Source: NCEH01 sp043195095
GTDB taxonomy: Bacteria; Pseudomonadota; Alphaproteobacteria; Rhizobiales; Xanthobacteraceae
Assembly: GCF_043195095.1 (NCBI RefSeq)
Contig: NZ_JBAFWN010000007.1
Reading direction: 5' to 3' (one strand)
Length of the DNA: 64,000 nucleotides
Below the pieces are notes generated by a model that made no database searches, was not told where the DNA came from, and saw only the letters and a program-made list of their open reading frames with translations. Shown here piece after piece: positions 35,832-44,452 of the stretch. The number at the start of each line of letters is the position of its first letter. Within the stretch, counting starts at the first letter, position 1. The translations under genes were made by a program, and so were the position numbers.

Positions 35832-36468
35832 TGAGACGAGCCTCCAGGCGCTTGGAACACCAGGACAGAGGGAAGCAGAGGCAGAAGTAGATCAGCGCCA
35901 CCAGCGAATAGACGAGGAACGGGCGGAAGGTGGCGTTGTTGAGCATGGTCCCGGCCTTGGTCAGTTCGACAAAGCCGATGATCGAGGCGAGCGCCGTGCC
36001 CTTGATGACCTGCACCGAGAAGCCGACCGTGGGCGCCACCGCGATGCGCATGGCCTGGGGCAGGATGACGTAGCGCATCTGTTCCAGATAGCTCATGGCG
36101 AGCGTTCCGGAGGCCTCCCACTGGCCGCGCGGAACCGATTCCACGCAGCCGCGCCAGATCTCCGACAAGAACGCACTGGTCCAGAAGGTCAGCGCCAGCC
36201 AGGCTGCAACCCAGGGGCTGACCTCGATGCCGAACAAGGCAATGCCGAAGAACAGCAGGAAGAGCTGCATCAGAAGCGGTGTGCCCTGGAAGAATTCGAT
36301 GTACCCCGCCGTGAGAAGGCGCAGCACTTCGTGCTTGGAGACGCGGCCGAACAGGACCAGCAGTCCCACCAGGCCGCCGCTGACAAAGGCGATGAGCGAC
36401 AGGAGAATGGTCCAGCGCGTCGCCAGCAGCAGGTTTTCAAGGATGATCGCAAAGCTGAATTCGATCAT
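35818..36468 (-). CDS. polar amino acid ABC transporter permease
   Basis: 216-aa HisM/GlnP-type permease with about five membrane segments. The family signatures are GYIEFFQGTPLLMQLFLLFF near residue 55 and SEIWRGCVESVPRGQWEASG followed by ILPQAMRIAVAP, the EAA loop. It forms a heterodimer with the permease encoded just upstream, three bases away. Confidence 0.9.
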   Translation of the reverse strand: MIEFSFAIILENLLLATRWTILLSLIAFVSGGLVGLLVLFGRVSKHEVLRLLTAGYIEFFQGTPLLMQLFLLFFGIALFGIEVSPWVAAWLALTFWTSAFLSEIWRGCVESVPRGQWEASGTLAMSYLEQMRYVILPQAMRIAVAPTVGFSVQVIKGTALASIIGFVELTKAGTMLNNATFRPFLVYSLVALIYFCLCFPLSWCSKRLEARLNVAR

Positions 36469-36471
36469 GGC

Positions 36472-37134
36472 TCAGGCCTTCGGGAACAGGGCCCGGCCGA
36501 TGCCACGCAACAGGGCGCGCATGGCGATGGCCAGCAGCAAGTAGAGAAAGGCGGCGACCAGATAGACTTCGAAGGCCCGGAAGTTGCGCGACTGCACGAA
36601 ATTCGCCGCGTAGGTCAGGTCTTCGGCCGAGATCTGCGAAACCACCGCCGACCCCAGCATGACGATGACGATCTGCGAGGAGAGCGCCGGGTAGACCTTC
36701 ATGAAGGCCTGCTTCAGCACCACGTATCGGAACGTCTCCAGCCGGCTCATGGCGAGCGATGCCGCCGCCTCCAGATGGCCCTTCGGCACCGCCTGGATGC
36801 CGGCGCGGATGATCTCGGTGGAATAGGCGCCGAGATTGATCACCATGGCGAGGAACGCGGCCTGCGATTCCGTCATCTTCACGCCGATCGCCGGCAGGCC
36901 GAAGAATACGAAGAACAGCTGCACGATGAACGGCGTGTTGCGGATCAACTCCACATAGGCGCCGACGGCGTACCCCGCCCATTTCGGCCCGAAGCTCCGG
37001 GCCCAGGCGCCCGCCGTTCCCACGGCGAGGCCGGTGACGGTCGAAACGACCGTGAGGATGATGGTGTAGAGCAATCCGCGCGCCAGGACGCCCCAATAGG
37101 GCAGCAGGTCGCCGAAGCTCATGTGATAGGTCAT
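36472..37134 (-). CDS. polar amino acid ABC transporter permease
   Basis: 220-aa HisQ/GlnP-type permease, paralogous to its neighbour. It shows AYVELIRNTPFIVQLFFVFF and TEIIRAGIQAVPKGHLEAAA, then VVLKQAFMKVYPA in the EAA-loop region. A purine-rich GGGGGCGG site precedes the start. It is the second gene of the operon after the binding protein. Confidence 0.9.
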   Translation of the reverse strand: MTYHMSFGDLLPYWGVLARGLLYTIILTVVSTVTGLAVGTAGAWARSFGPKWAGYAVGAYVELIRNTPFIVQLFFVFFGLPAIGVKMTESQAAFLAMVINLGAYSTEIIRAGIQAVPKGHLEAAASLAMSRLETFRYVVLKQAFMKVYPALSSQIVIVMLGSAVVSQISAEDLTYAANFVQSRNFRAFEVYLVAAFLYLLLAIAMRALLRGIGRALFPKA

Positions 37135-37173
37135 GCGACCGCCCCCCGCTGGCTGTTGAGACTGCGGCGGGGA

Positions 37174-37974
37174 TCAGAACTCGGCCGGCAGCGGCGCCTT
37201 CAGCCACTTCTCAGAAAACTTGGCGAGCGTGCCGTCGGCCTTGGCCTTGGCGATGATCTCGTTCACCTTGGCGAGCAAGGCCGGCTCGTCCTTGTTCAAG
37301 CCCACATAGCACGGGCTGTTCTTGATGATGAACTTCAGCTCCGGCTTGCGGGCCGGGCTCTTCTCGGCGATCGCGGCGGCCACCGTATTGCCGGTTGCTA
37401 TCAGGTCCACCTGACCGGAGATGAAGGCGGAGATGGTGGCGTTATTGTCCTCGTAGCGCTTCACGGTCGCCGAGGCGGGCGCGCTCTTGGTCAATTCCTG
37501 CTCCTCGATGGAGCCGCGCGTCGCGCCCACGGTCTTGCCGGCGAGATCGTCGAACTTGGCCGAGGTTTCGCCCTTCAGGCCATAGACGCCGGAGAAGAAC
37601 GGCGCGTAGGGAACCGAGAAATCGATCACCTTCTCGCGCTCGGCATTCTTGCCGAGGCTGGAGATGACCAGGTCCACCTTCTTGGTCTGAAGATAAGCGA
37701 TGCGGTTGGCGCTGGTCACCGGCACGATCTCGACCTTCACGCCCAGTTGCTGGCCGATGTAATTGGCCATGTCGATGTCATAGCCCACCGGCTTCAGATC
37801 GAGCCCGGCCGAGCCGAACGGCGCGAAATCCTGCGGCACCGCGATCTTGATGACCTTGGCCTTTTCGATATCGGCCAAGGTATCGGCCGAAGCGGGGCGC
37901 AGGGCGCCGGCCGCGAACACACCCACAAGCGCCGCGACGGCGCACCCGAGACGGAAACTTTTAACCCGTGTCAT
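37174..37974 (-). CDS. amino acid ABC transporter substrate-binding protein
   Basis: 266-aa periplasmic solute-binding protein of family 3 (PBPb). The signal peptide covers about residues 1-30 (ending RPASADT). KIAVPQDFAPFGSAGLDLKP, VGYDIDMANYIGQQLGVKVE and DLVISSLGKNAEREKVIDFS are family hallmarks. It is the first gene of a six-gene unit (binding protein, two permeases, ATPase, two M20 hydrolases) and is divergent from a LysR gene, with palindromic operator-like sites between. Confidence 0.92.
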   Translation of the reverse strand: MTRVKSFRLGCAVAALVGVFAAGALRPASADTLADIEKAKVIKIAVPQDFAPFGSAGLDLKPVGYDIDMANYIGQQLGVKVEIVPVTSANRIAYLQTKKVDLVISSLGKNAEREKVIDFSVPYAPFFSGVYGLKGETSAKFDDLAGKTVGATRGSIEEQELTKSAPASATVKRYEDNNATISAFISGQVDLIATGNTVAAAIAEKSPARKPELKFIIKNSPCYVGLNKDEPALLAKVNEIIAKAKADGTLAKFSEKWLKAPLPAEF

Positions 37975-38056
37975 CTGGAAGTTCCTGTTTTGCGATTGTT
38001 CCCCACCGGTGCTTCAGCCTGGGACGCACCCAGCCCGGTCCGGTTATTGAGGGCAG

Positions 38057-38097
38057 TGTTGCGCCGCAACAGGCATAGGTCCAATATATCGTTGGAC
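38057..38097. promoter_or_regulatory. paired palindromes, probable LysR operator
   Basis: Two perfect palindromes lie in the 143-base divergent gap. One is GTCCAATATATCGTTGGAC (38079-38097), six-base arms with a seven-base AT-rich centre, and it contains the T-N11-A pattern of LysR-type boxes. The other is TGTTGCGCCGCAACA (38057-38071), seven-base arms around one base. Their position between the transporter operon and the LysR gene suggests autoregulation and operon control. Confidence 0.7.
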
Positions 38098-38117
38098 TTA
38101 ATAGATATGTTTTGAAT

Positions 38118-38996
38118 ATGGATCTGCGCCAGCTTCGCTATTTCCTCGCGGTCGCCGAGGAGCTGTCCTTCACGCGCGCCGCGGCGCGGCTGAACATCTC
38201 ACAGCCGCCGCTGTCCCAGCAGATCGCTCAGCTTGAGGCGGAGCTGGACACGAAGCTCTTCACCCGCACGAGCCGCAGGGTGGAACTGACCGCCGCCGGG
38301 CAGGAACTGGAGGCGCAGGCCCGCGCCCTGCTGGAACAGGCGGCGCGCACGCGGCTACACGTGAAGGCCATCGGCGCCGGGCGCAGCGGCACCATTGCCA
38401 TCGGCGCCACCGGCACCATTCTGCGCGGAGGCCTTGCCCAATGGCTCTCGGCCTATCGCCGACACGCCCCGGACGTGCGCACGGTGATCTTCGAGCAGGC
38501 GCCCGCGCTCCAGGTCAAGGCGGTGCTGGAGCTGCGCACGGACATCAGCTTCAACCGCTCGGTGGCCGACAGCGCGGAGCTGGCGAGCACGCTGGCGTGG
38601 CAGGAAGCCATTTCGGTGATTTTGCCGCGCGGCCATCGCCTCGTCGGGCGGCCCCATGTGGGCCTCGCCGAATTGAGCGCGGACGAGCATGTGATGCTGC
38701 ATCCGGATTCCTCGGAATTCGCCCGCTATCTCCAGCGCTGCTGCGTGGATGCGGGGTTTTTGCCGCGCATCTCCCAACAGGTGGTGGATTCCCAATCCAT
38801 TCCGAGCTTGATCGCGGCGGGGTTCGGGGTGTCGCTTGTGCCGGCCTCCACCGCCGCTTTCACCAGCGACGACGTGGTGTTCGTGCCCATCGCCCCGGCC
38901 CTGGTGGCGGATGTCTATATGATCTACCGGCGGCGCGAGCAGTCGCCCGCTGTGCATGAATTCCTGCGCTGGCGGCAGATGGCGGGACGCGTCTGA
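38118..38996 (+). CDS. LysR-family regulator of the amino-acid uptake/hydrolase operon
   Basis: 292-aa LysR regulator. The HTH is AEELSFTRAAARLNISQPPLSQQIAQLE, of the CatM/BenM/CbbR-like type, followed by a two-lobe effector domain. ATG 38118 is preferred over TTG 38112. It is divergently transcribed from the ABC/M20 operon and its N-terminal coding region lies next to two palindromes, so that operon is the expected target. The inducer is probably the imported compound. Confidence 0.9.
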   Translation: MDLRQLRYFLAVAEELSFTRAAARLNISQPPLSQQIAQLEAELDTKLFTRTSRRVELTAAGQELEAQARALLEQAARTRLHVKAIGAGRSGTIAIGATGTILRGGLAQWLSAYRRHAPDVRTVIFEQAPALQVKAVLELRTDISFNRSVADSAELASTLAWQEAISVILPRGHRLVGRPHVGLAELSADEHVMLHPDSSEFARYLQRCCVDAGFLPRISQQVVDSQSIPSLIAAGFGVSLVPASTAAFTSDDVVFVPIAPALVADVYMIYRRREQSPAVHEFLRWRQMAGRV

Positions 38997-39023
38997 GGGA
39001 GCGGGCGACCCGCGTGCGCGCCC

Positions 39024-39974
39024 TCAGACGGGTTCGAGGGCAGCCAGCAGGCGCCGGCCCACTTCCGCCGCGCCGACCAGGCCGGGCGTGGGATGCACCA
39101 CCACCCGCACCGGGATGGCGGCAAGGCGGGCCTGATACGGCGGATGATCCTCGAACGCCGCGCGGAACGGGGATTCGGCGAACAATTGCGCCATCGCCGC
39201 CCCCACCCCGCCGGAAATGAACACGCCCCCCCGCGCCAGGGTCAGCAGGGTGAAATCCCCCACCACGCGTCCCAGCAGGCGTAGGAACACGTGGCAGGTC
39301 TCACGCTCGTTGCGCTGGCCCGAGAGCGCAGCGGTGATGATCGAATGGGAGGAAGCAATCTCCCCGCTGAGGATGCGATGCAGCCGCACGAGCCCGGTTC
39401 CGGAAAGCACATGCTCGACGCTCACCGGCCCGAGATCCTGCACCAGATGGGCAAGCACACGCGCTTCCTCGGAAGTGACGGCGCCGAACCGCACATGCCC
39501 GCCCTCGCCCGGCAGCACATCATAGCCCTCGCCGCGCGGCAGCACGAGCGCGGTGCCGAGCCCGGTGCCGGGACCGCAGACCAGCATCGGGGCGCCCTCC
39601 ACCGCCTTGCCGGTGCCCACTGTCACGAGGTTCTGCGGCCCAAGGCCCACCACCCCATGGGCCAATGCCGCGAAATCATTGAGTACGGTCAGTTCGTCGA
39701 GCCCCAGGGTGCGGGCAAGCTCCGGGCGGGAGAAGTGCCAGGCCCGGTTGGTCAGCTTCACCTCGTCGCCGTCCACCGGACCTGCGACCGCGAACACGCC
39801 GGCGCACGGACGCGGCCCGCCGATGTTGGACAGATAGACGCCGAACAGGTCTTCCAGGCTGGCATAGGAATCGTTCGCCTCCACCCGCAGGTCGAACAAG
39901 GTGCCGTCTCGGCCGGCGCGCGCGATGCGCGTGGAGGTACCGCCGATATCGGCAAGAAGGAGCGTCGCGGGCAT
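39024..39974 (-). CDS. glk: glucokinase
   Basis: 316-aa glucokinase of the proteobacterial Glk family, which phosphorylates glucose to glucose-6-phosphate with ATP. The phosphate-binding motif LLLADIGGTSTRIA opens the protein. VLNDFAALAHGV contains the catalytic Asp, and GPGTGLGTALVL and PGEGGHVRFG complete the sugar site. The C-terminal GGVFISGGVGAAM is the adenosine motif. It stands alone, convergent with the LysR gene, 27 bases apart. Confidence 0.92.
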   Translation of the reverse strand: MPATLLLADIGGTSTRIARAGRDGTLFDLRVEANDSYASLEDLFGVYLSNIGGPRPCAGVFAVAGPVDGDEVKLTNRAWHFSRPELARTLGLDELTVLNDFAALAHGVVGLGPQNLVTVGTGKAVEGAPMLVCGPGTGLGTALVLPRGEGYDVLPGEGGHVRFGAVTSEEARVLAHLVQDLGPVSVEHVLSGTGLVRLHRILSGEIASSHSIITAALSGQRNERETCHVFLRLLGRVVGDFTLLTLARGGVFISGGVGAAMAQLFAESPFRAAFEDHPPYQARLAAIPVRVVVHPTPGLVGAAEVGRRLLAALEPV

Positions 39975-40072
39975 CAGGCATCCATGGCAGGAAAGGTCGC
40001 AATCCTAGAAGTGGGCGGCCTTTCCGGTCTATTCAAGGCAAGAATCCGGACGCGCGGCCGGAAGATGCGCCG

Positions 40073-41569
40073 TCAGGCGGCACGCGGCGCCCCCAGCCGG
40101 CGGCGCAGCACGCCAAAGAGCGGCAGCAGCAGCACCGCGAGCGTGACGATGCCGAGCCCCGCCGAGATCGGCCGGTAGAAAAAGCCCAGCAGGTCGCCGT
40201 CGGCCTTGATCATGGAGGTGACGAAGCTTTCCTCCAGCATCTTGCCGAGCACGATGCCGAGCACGCAGGGCGCGATCGGCACGTCGTGCTCTTCCATGAA
40301 GAAGCCGAGCACGCCGAACGCCAGCATGAGGATGACGCCGTAGATCGAATTGTTCACCGCGAACGCGCCGACCACACAGAACAGCAGGATCACCGGCATC
40401 AGGATGCGGCGCGGCACCTTGAGCAGGGCCGTACCCGCCTTCAGCGCCGCGAGCCCCAGCGGGATCATGGCGAGGTTGGCGATGATGAAGATGAAGAATA
40501 CCGCATAGATGGATTCGGGATTGTTGAGGAACAGCGTCGGGCCCGGGTTGAGGCCCTTCAGATACAGAACGCCGATGACGATGGCGGTGATGCTGTCGCC
40601 GGGAATGCCGAACACCAGCGCCGGCACCCAGGCCCCGGCGAGCGCGGCATTGTTGGACGAGGTGCTCTCGATGATGCCTTCTACGTGCCCGGTGCCGAAC
40701 TTTTCCGGGGTCTTGGAGAATTTCCGGCTCATGGCATAGGAGACCCAGGCCGCGATATCCGCCCCCGCGCCGGGCAGAATCCCGATGGCGGTGCCGGTGA
40801 TGTTGCCGCGGATCTGCTGCGGCCAGTATTTGAGGAACATCGCTCCCCAGCCGCGCAGCGGATTGCCGAGCGAGGTCTGTTTCACGTCCCAGTCCTTGGC
40901 GCCGGACGCCATGGCGCGGATCACCTCGGACACCGCGAACAGGCCGATCATGGCGGGGATGAAGTCCACCCCGCTCATGAGGTCGGTATTGCCGAGGGTG
41001 AAGCGCGGGATGCCGGCGGGATTGTCGAGCCCGATGCACGCCACGAACAGGCCCAGGAACAGGGAGATCAGCCCTTTCACCGGCGAGCCGGAGCCGATGA
41101 AGATGGCGCAGGTCAGCCCGAGCAGCGCCAGCCAGAAATATTCGAACGAGGAAAAGCCCAGCGCCACCTCCGCCAGCAGCGGCGCCGAGACGATCAGCAC
41201 CGCCGTGCCGAACAGGCCGCCGAGGGCGGAGAACAGCACGTTGGCGCCCAGCGCCACCTCGGCCTGCCCCTTGCGGGTCATGGCATAGCATTCGTCGGTA
41301 TAGGCCGCGGAAGCCGGCGTGCCGGGCATGCGCATCAGCGTGCTCGGAATGTCGCCGGCGAAAATCGCCATGGCCGAGCAGGAGATCATGGCGCCCACCG
41401 CCGAGATCGGATCCATGAAGAAGGTGATGGGCACCAGCAGGGCAATGGCCATGGTGGCGGTGAGGCCGGGAATTGCCCCCACCACCAGCCCGAACGCCGC
41501 CGCGATGAAGATGGTGAGAATGACGTGCCAATGCAGCACGAGGCCGATGCCGGCTTCGATGGCGCCCAT
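40073..41569 (-). CDS. tctA: tripartite tricarboxylate transporter, large permease TctA
   Basis: 498-aa membrane protein with about ten to twelve hydrophobic segments. The TctA signatures GAIPGLTATMAIALLVPITF near residue 30 and GILPGAGADIAAWVSYAMSR in the middle are both present, along with ALVFGIPGDSITAIVIGVL. It forms the channel with TctB for a carboxylate delivered by TctC. ATG 41569 shares a base with the tctB stop (TGATG). A longer frame upstream runs through tctB and is rejected. Confidence 0.92.
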   Translation of the reverse strand: MGAIEAGIGLVLHWHVILTIFIAAAFGLVVGAIPGLTATMAIALLVPITFFMDPISAVGAMISCSAMAIFAGDIPSTLMRMPGTPASAAYTDECYAMTRKGQAEVALGANVLFSALGGLFGTAVLIVSAPLLAEVALGFSSFEYFWLALLGLTCAIFIGSGSPVKGLISLFLGLFVACIGLDNPAGIPRFTLGNTDLMSGVDFIPAMIGLFAVSEVIRAMASGAKDWDVKQTSLGNPLRGWGAMFLKYWPQQIRGNITGTAIGILPGAGADIAAWVSYAMSRKFSKTPEKFGTGHVEGIIESTSSNNAALAGAWVPALVFGIPGDSITAIVIGVLYLKGLNPGPTLFLNNPESIYAVFFIFIIANLAMIPLGLAALKAGTALLKVPRRILMPVILLFCVVGAFAVNNSIYGVILMLAFGVLGFFMEEHDVPIAPCVLGIVLGKMLEESFVTSMIKADGDLLGFFYRPISAGLGIVTLAVLLLPLFGVLRRRLGAPRAA

Positions 41570-42033
41570 CACAGCATGCCCTCGATCAGGCCGCGCGGCA
41601 GCGGAACGCGCAGGCCGTGGGCGAAGGAATAATAGACGCACAGCGTCGCAATCAACGCCACCGGCACCGCCGCAAGGGGCGGCACCTTCAGCATCAGGAA
41701 CAGGGCCAGCAGCATGAGGGTGGAGGCAATGATGAAGCCGGTCAGCGGCGCCAACACCAGGTACAGCACCACCGCCGCCAGCGCGCCGCCGGCACGCAGC
41801 AGGGCGGGCAGTTCCCGCGCCCAGCCGAGCATCAGCGCGGGCCCCGCCCCGGCCCGCAGGCTCTGCACCGCCAGCACGAGGCCGCACAGGAACAGGCCGC
41901 CGGCGATCGCCATGGGAAAGACGTCGGCGCCGAACTTCTGGCCGGGAATGGGCGGCAGGGTCGAGGCCGCGGCGGCCAGCGCCGCAGCCCCGATCATCAC
42001 GGCGATGGCGAGGATCAAATCATTGACGCGCAT
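41569..42033 (-). CDS. tctB: tripartite tricarboxylate transporter, small subunit TctB
   Basis: 154-aa protein with four predicted membrane helices, the expected size and topology of TctB. FPMAIAGGLFLCGLVLAVQSL and the paired hydrophobic helices near LVLAPLTGFIIASTLMLLALF are typical. It overlaps tctA at TGATG. It is separated from tctC by 268 bases that include a REP-like element. Confidence 0.87.
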   Translation of the reverse strand: MRVNDLILAIAVMIGAAALAAAASTLPPIPGQKFGADVFPMAIAGGLFLCGLVLAVQSLRAGAGPALMLGWARELPALLRAGGALAAVVLYLVLAPLTGFIIASTLMLLALFLMLKVPPLAAVPVALIATLCVYYSFAHGLRVPLPRGLIEGML

Positions 42034-42143
42034 GGTGCAGTCCTTGGGTGCACTGAAACGTAGGTTGGGCTGATCCCCTCTTGCGGGGGACTAAAGGCGC
42101 TCCGGCCCATCTGACGGGGGCGCGCGCTTAGCGGCACGGCCGG

Positions 42144-42276
42144 CACCCCTCACCCGTCCGCTTCGCGGCCCACCTCTCCCCGGCGGGGAGAGGTGAACCC
42201 AGCGTCCCGCCTTTGCAGCAAAGGACTCTTTCGACGCCCCCTCTCCCCGCCGGGGAGAGGGTTGGGGTGAGGGGCG
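42144..42276. repeat. REP-like palindromic element, copy A
   Basis: Two strong hairpins sit within an outer inverted repeat. CACCTCTCCCC (42171-42181) pairs with 42185-42195, an 11-base stem with a three-base loop. CCCTCTCCCC (42239-42248) pairs with 42252-42261. The outer arms are CCCCTCACCC (42146-42155) and GGGTGAGGGG (42265-42274). The same structure, reversed, occurs at 57363-57498. It lies between tctC and tctB in a transcribed direction, so it may shape mRNA decay within the tct operon. The rest of the gap 42034-42301 shows nothing else. Confidence 0.87.
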
Positions 42277-42301
42277 AAACAAACCCGTGAGCGGCAGGCC
42301 G

Positions 42302-43270
42302 CTATTTCGCGAGCCCCACTTCCTTCATCACCGCACCCAAAGCGGCGTCGCTCTGGGCCATAAAGGCGCCGAACGCGGGACCTTCCGCCCACTTCCCGCC
42401 AAAGCCGCGACTGGTCAGGAAGTCCTGGTATTCCTTGCTTTCGTACGCCTTCTTCACCGAGGCGATGAGCTTGTCGGAAATCTCCTTCGGCAGGCCCTTC
42501 GGCCCGGCGATGCCGCGCCACGCGCCGATCGTCCAGTCGCTGCCGGTGGCTTCCTTCAGGGTCGGGATGTTGGGCATCAGCTTGGAGCGCTCCTTGGCCA
42601 TGATGGCGAGGCTCTTGACCCGGCCAGCGTCGATCAGCGAGCGCGCCTCGGGCAGCGAGCAGGTGACGATCTGCACGCCGCCGGCCATCAGGTCCTGCAA
42701 TCCGGGCGCGGCCCCCGCGCTCGGCACCCAGGGCACGCTCGCCGGGTCCACCTTCAGCGAGGAGAGCATGCCGGCCACCGCCAGATGCCAGATGCCGCCC
42801 TGCCCGGTGCCGGAGGCCTTGAACTTGCCTGGGTTTTTCTTGACGTCGTCGATGACCTCCTGCGCGGTCTTGTAGGGCGCGTCGGCGCGCACCTGGAGAC
42901 CGGCGGGATCCTCGTTCACGAGGCCGATCGGGGTATAGGAGGAGGGGTCGAGCTTGGTGAGGCCGGCCCAGTGCATCATGGCGATTTCCACCGTCAGCAG
43001 GCCGATGGTGTAGCCGTCCGGTGCCGCATCCGCGATCGCCTGGTGGCCCACCACGCCCTGGCCGCCGGTGCGGTTCACCACCGCCACCGGCTGGCCGAGA
43101 TCGCGCTCCATCAGCGATCCGATGATCCGCGCCACCGCATCCGTGCCGCCGCCCGCGCCCCAGGGCACGATCAGCGTGATCGGCCGGTCAGGATAAGCCG
43201 CCTTGGCGGCACCCAACGGCAGCAGTGCGGACATGGCGAGGCTGAGCCCGGCGACGAGCAATCGTTTCAT
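42302..43270 (-). CDS. tctC: tripartite tricarboxylate transporter substrate-binding protein TctC
   Basis: 322-aa periplasmic binding protein of the Bug/TctC family. After a signal peptide (KRLLVAGLSLAMSALLPLGAAKA) comes YPDRPITLIVPWGAGGGTDAVAR, the family's conserved first segment, then VNRTGGQGVVG and ADAAPDGYTIGLLTVE. ATG 43270 is chosen because GGAGGA precedes it; an in-frame start at 43405 adds an unconvincing leader. Ligand unknown; the family binds citrate and many other carboxylates. First gene of tctC-tctB-tctA. Confidence 0.9.
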   Translation of the reverse strand: MKRLLVAGLSLAMSALLPLGAAKAAYPDRPITLIVPWGAGGGTDAVARIIGSLMERDLGQPVAVVNRTGGQGVVGHQAIADAAPDGYTIGLLTVEIAMMHWAGLTKLDPSSYTPIGLVNEDPAGLQVRADAPYKTAQEVIDDVKKNPGKFKASGTGQGGIWHLAVAGMLSSLKVDPASVPWVPSAGAAPGLQDLMAGGVQIVTCSLPEARSLIDAGRVKSLAIMAKERSKLMPNIPTLKEATGSDWTIGAWRGIAGPKGLPKEISDKLIASVKKAYESKEYQDFLTSRGFGGKWAEGPAFGAFMAQSDAALGAVMKEVGLAK

Positions 43271-43729
43271 GCATTCCTCCCGTTGTGAGGCCCTTGTGGC
43301 CCCTTTGCCGCCTCCCCCGGCCTTGATTGGCGTGGCCTTTGGGTGGGGGCGGCAAATTCTTTTAATCGTTTGAAACAGCTTATGTGACCCATCGGCACCG
43401 GTCAACGGAGCATGCGGCGCGGTGGCGCATATGGCGTTCCCACACCCCTAACCTTAGGTTATTCGCGGTCCGCGCCGCTCCGGGGGGTGGCGGCGGCGCC
43501 CGGACCACGTACATATAGGGACAGATCGGTTGATCGCCCGCGCGGGGTGGGTCTCGGCCGATGAGGCGGGTTTCGGAATGCGACCGGTTAGGATATCCAT
43601 CTAACCGAGGATCGGTCGTGTCCCAGGGGTGGGGTCGCTTGGCGTCCTTGGGGATGGCAAGGGGCCTCAAGCGGCGGCAACAGAGGCGGTGGCGGCTTGT
43701 CCGCGCGGCCGGAGGCATGGCGAAGCGCA
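43271..43729. promoter_or_regulatory. divergent gap between tctC and the Tim44-like gene, with two palindromes
   Basis: 459 bases without a supported gene. It contains a 13-base palindrome TAACCT-T-AGGTTA (43449-43461) and a seven-base inverted repeat CGGTTAG (43585-43591) with CTAACCG (43601-43607). AT-rich sequence near 43350-43380 is the likely tctC promoter. The TAACC-type motifs recur in both palindromes, suggesting one shared DNA-binding protein, not identified. Confidence 0.45.
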
Positions 43730-44443
43730 GTGCTCGACATTTACACGATCATCTTCCTGGCCCTCGCGGTCTTCATCTTCTTCCGTCTGCGCTCGGTGCT
43801 CGGCCAGCGCACCGGCAAGGAACGGCCGCCCTATGATCCCTATTCGCGCGATGCCACGCGCCCGCCACCGGCGCCAGCCGACAATGTGGTGACCCTGCCG
43901 GAGCGCAACAGCGACCTGCCTGCCCGCGCGCCGGTGAACGATGATACCCCGCCCGGCTTCCGCTGGCAGGGCGTAACGACCGAGGGGTCCCCGGTGGCCG
44001 TGGCGCTCGACCAGATCGTCGCCATCGAGCCGGATTTCGACGCGAAGCAATTCCTCTCCGGCGCCAAGGGCGCCTATGAGTTGATCGTGCTCGCGTTCGC
44101 GAACGGCGACCGCCGGCAGCTCAAGGACCTTCTGGCCAAGGACGTCTATGACGGCTTCGTCGCCGCGATCGCCGACCGCGAGAGCCGGGCCGAGACCATG
44201 GAATCGCGCTTCGTCTCCATTGACACGGCGGACCTGGTGGACGCGAGCGTGCGCAACCGCACCGCCCAGGTCACGGTGCGCTTCGTCTCCAAGCTGATTT
44301 CCGTCACCCGCGCCAAGGATGGCTCGGTGGCGGACGGCAGCCCGGACAGCGTGTCCGACGTGACCGACGTGTGGACCTTCGCGCGCGACCTCGGCACCCG
44401 CGACCCGAACTGGAAGCTGGTCGCCACCGAAGCAGCGCAGTAA
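43730..44443 (+). CDS. Tim44/TimA-family protein
   Basis: 237-aa protein with one N-terminal membrane segment (LDIYTIIFLALAVFIFFRLRS), then a polar Pro-rich linker and a C-terminal Tim44-like lipid-binding domain (about 90-235, QFLSGAKGAYELIVLAFANGD). In alphaproteobacteria this family anchors at the inner membrane; its precise role is unsettled. The start is taken as GTG 43730, giving the family's usual N-terminus; TTG 43697 is an alternative. The ATG at 43717 is out of frame. It heads the group with mltA, Smr and XRE genes. Confidence 0.87.
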   Translation: MLDIYTIIFLALAVFIFFRLRSVLGQRTGKERPPYDPYSRDATRPPPAPADNVVTLPERNSDLPARAPVNDDTPPGFRWQGVTTEGSPVAVALDQIVAIEPDFDAKQFLSGAKGAYELIVLAFANGDRRQLKDLLAKDVYDGFVAAIADRESRAETMESRFVSIDTADLVDASVRNRTAQVTVRFVSKLISVTRAKDGSVADGSPDSVSDVTDVWTFARDLGTRDPNWKLVATEAAQ

Positions 44444-44452
44444 GGGGCACAC

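Noticed and set aside
43717..43729. ATG 43717 with GGAGG upstream as start of the Tim44-like gene
   Set aside because: It is out of frame with the Tim44-like protein, although the ribosome site looks good.
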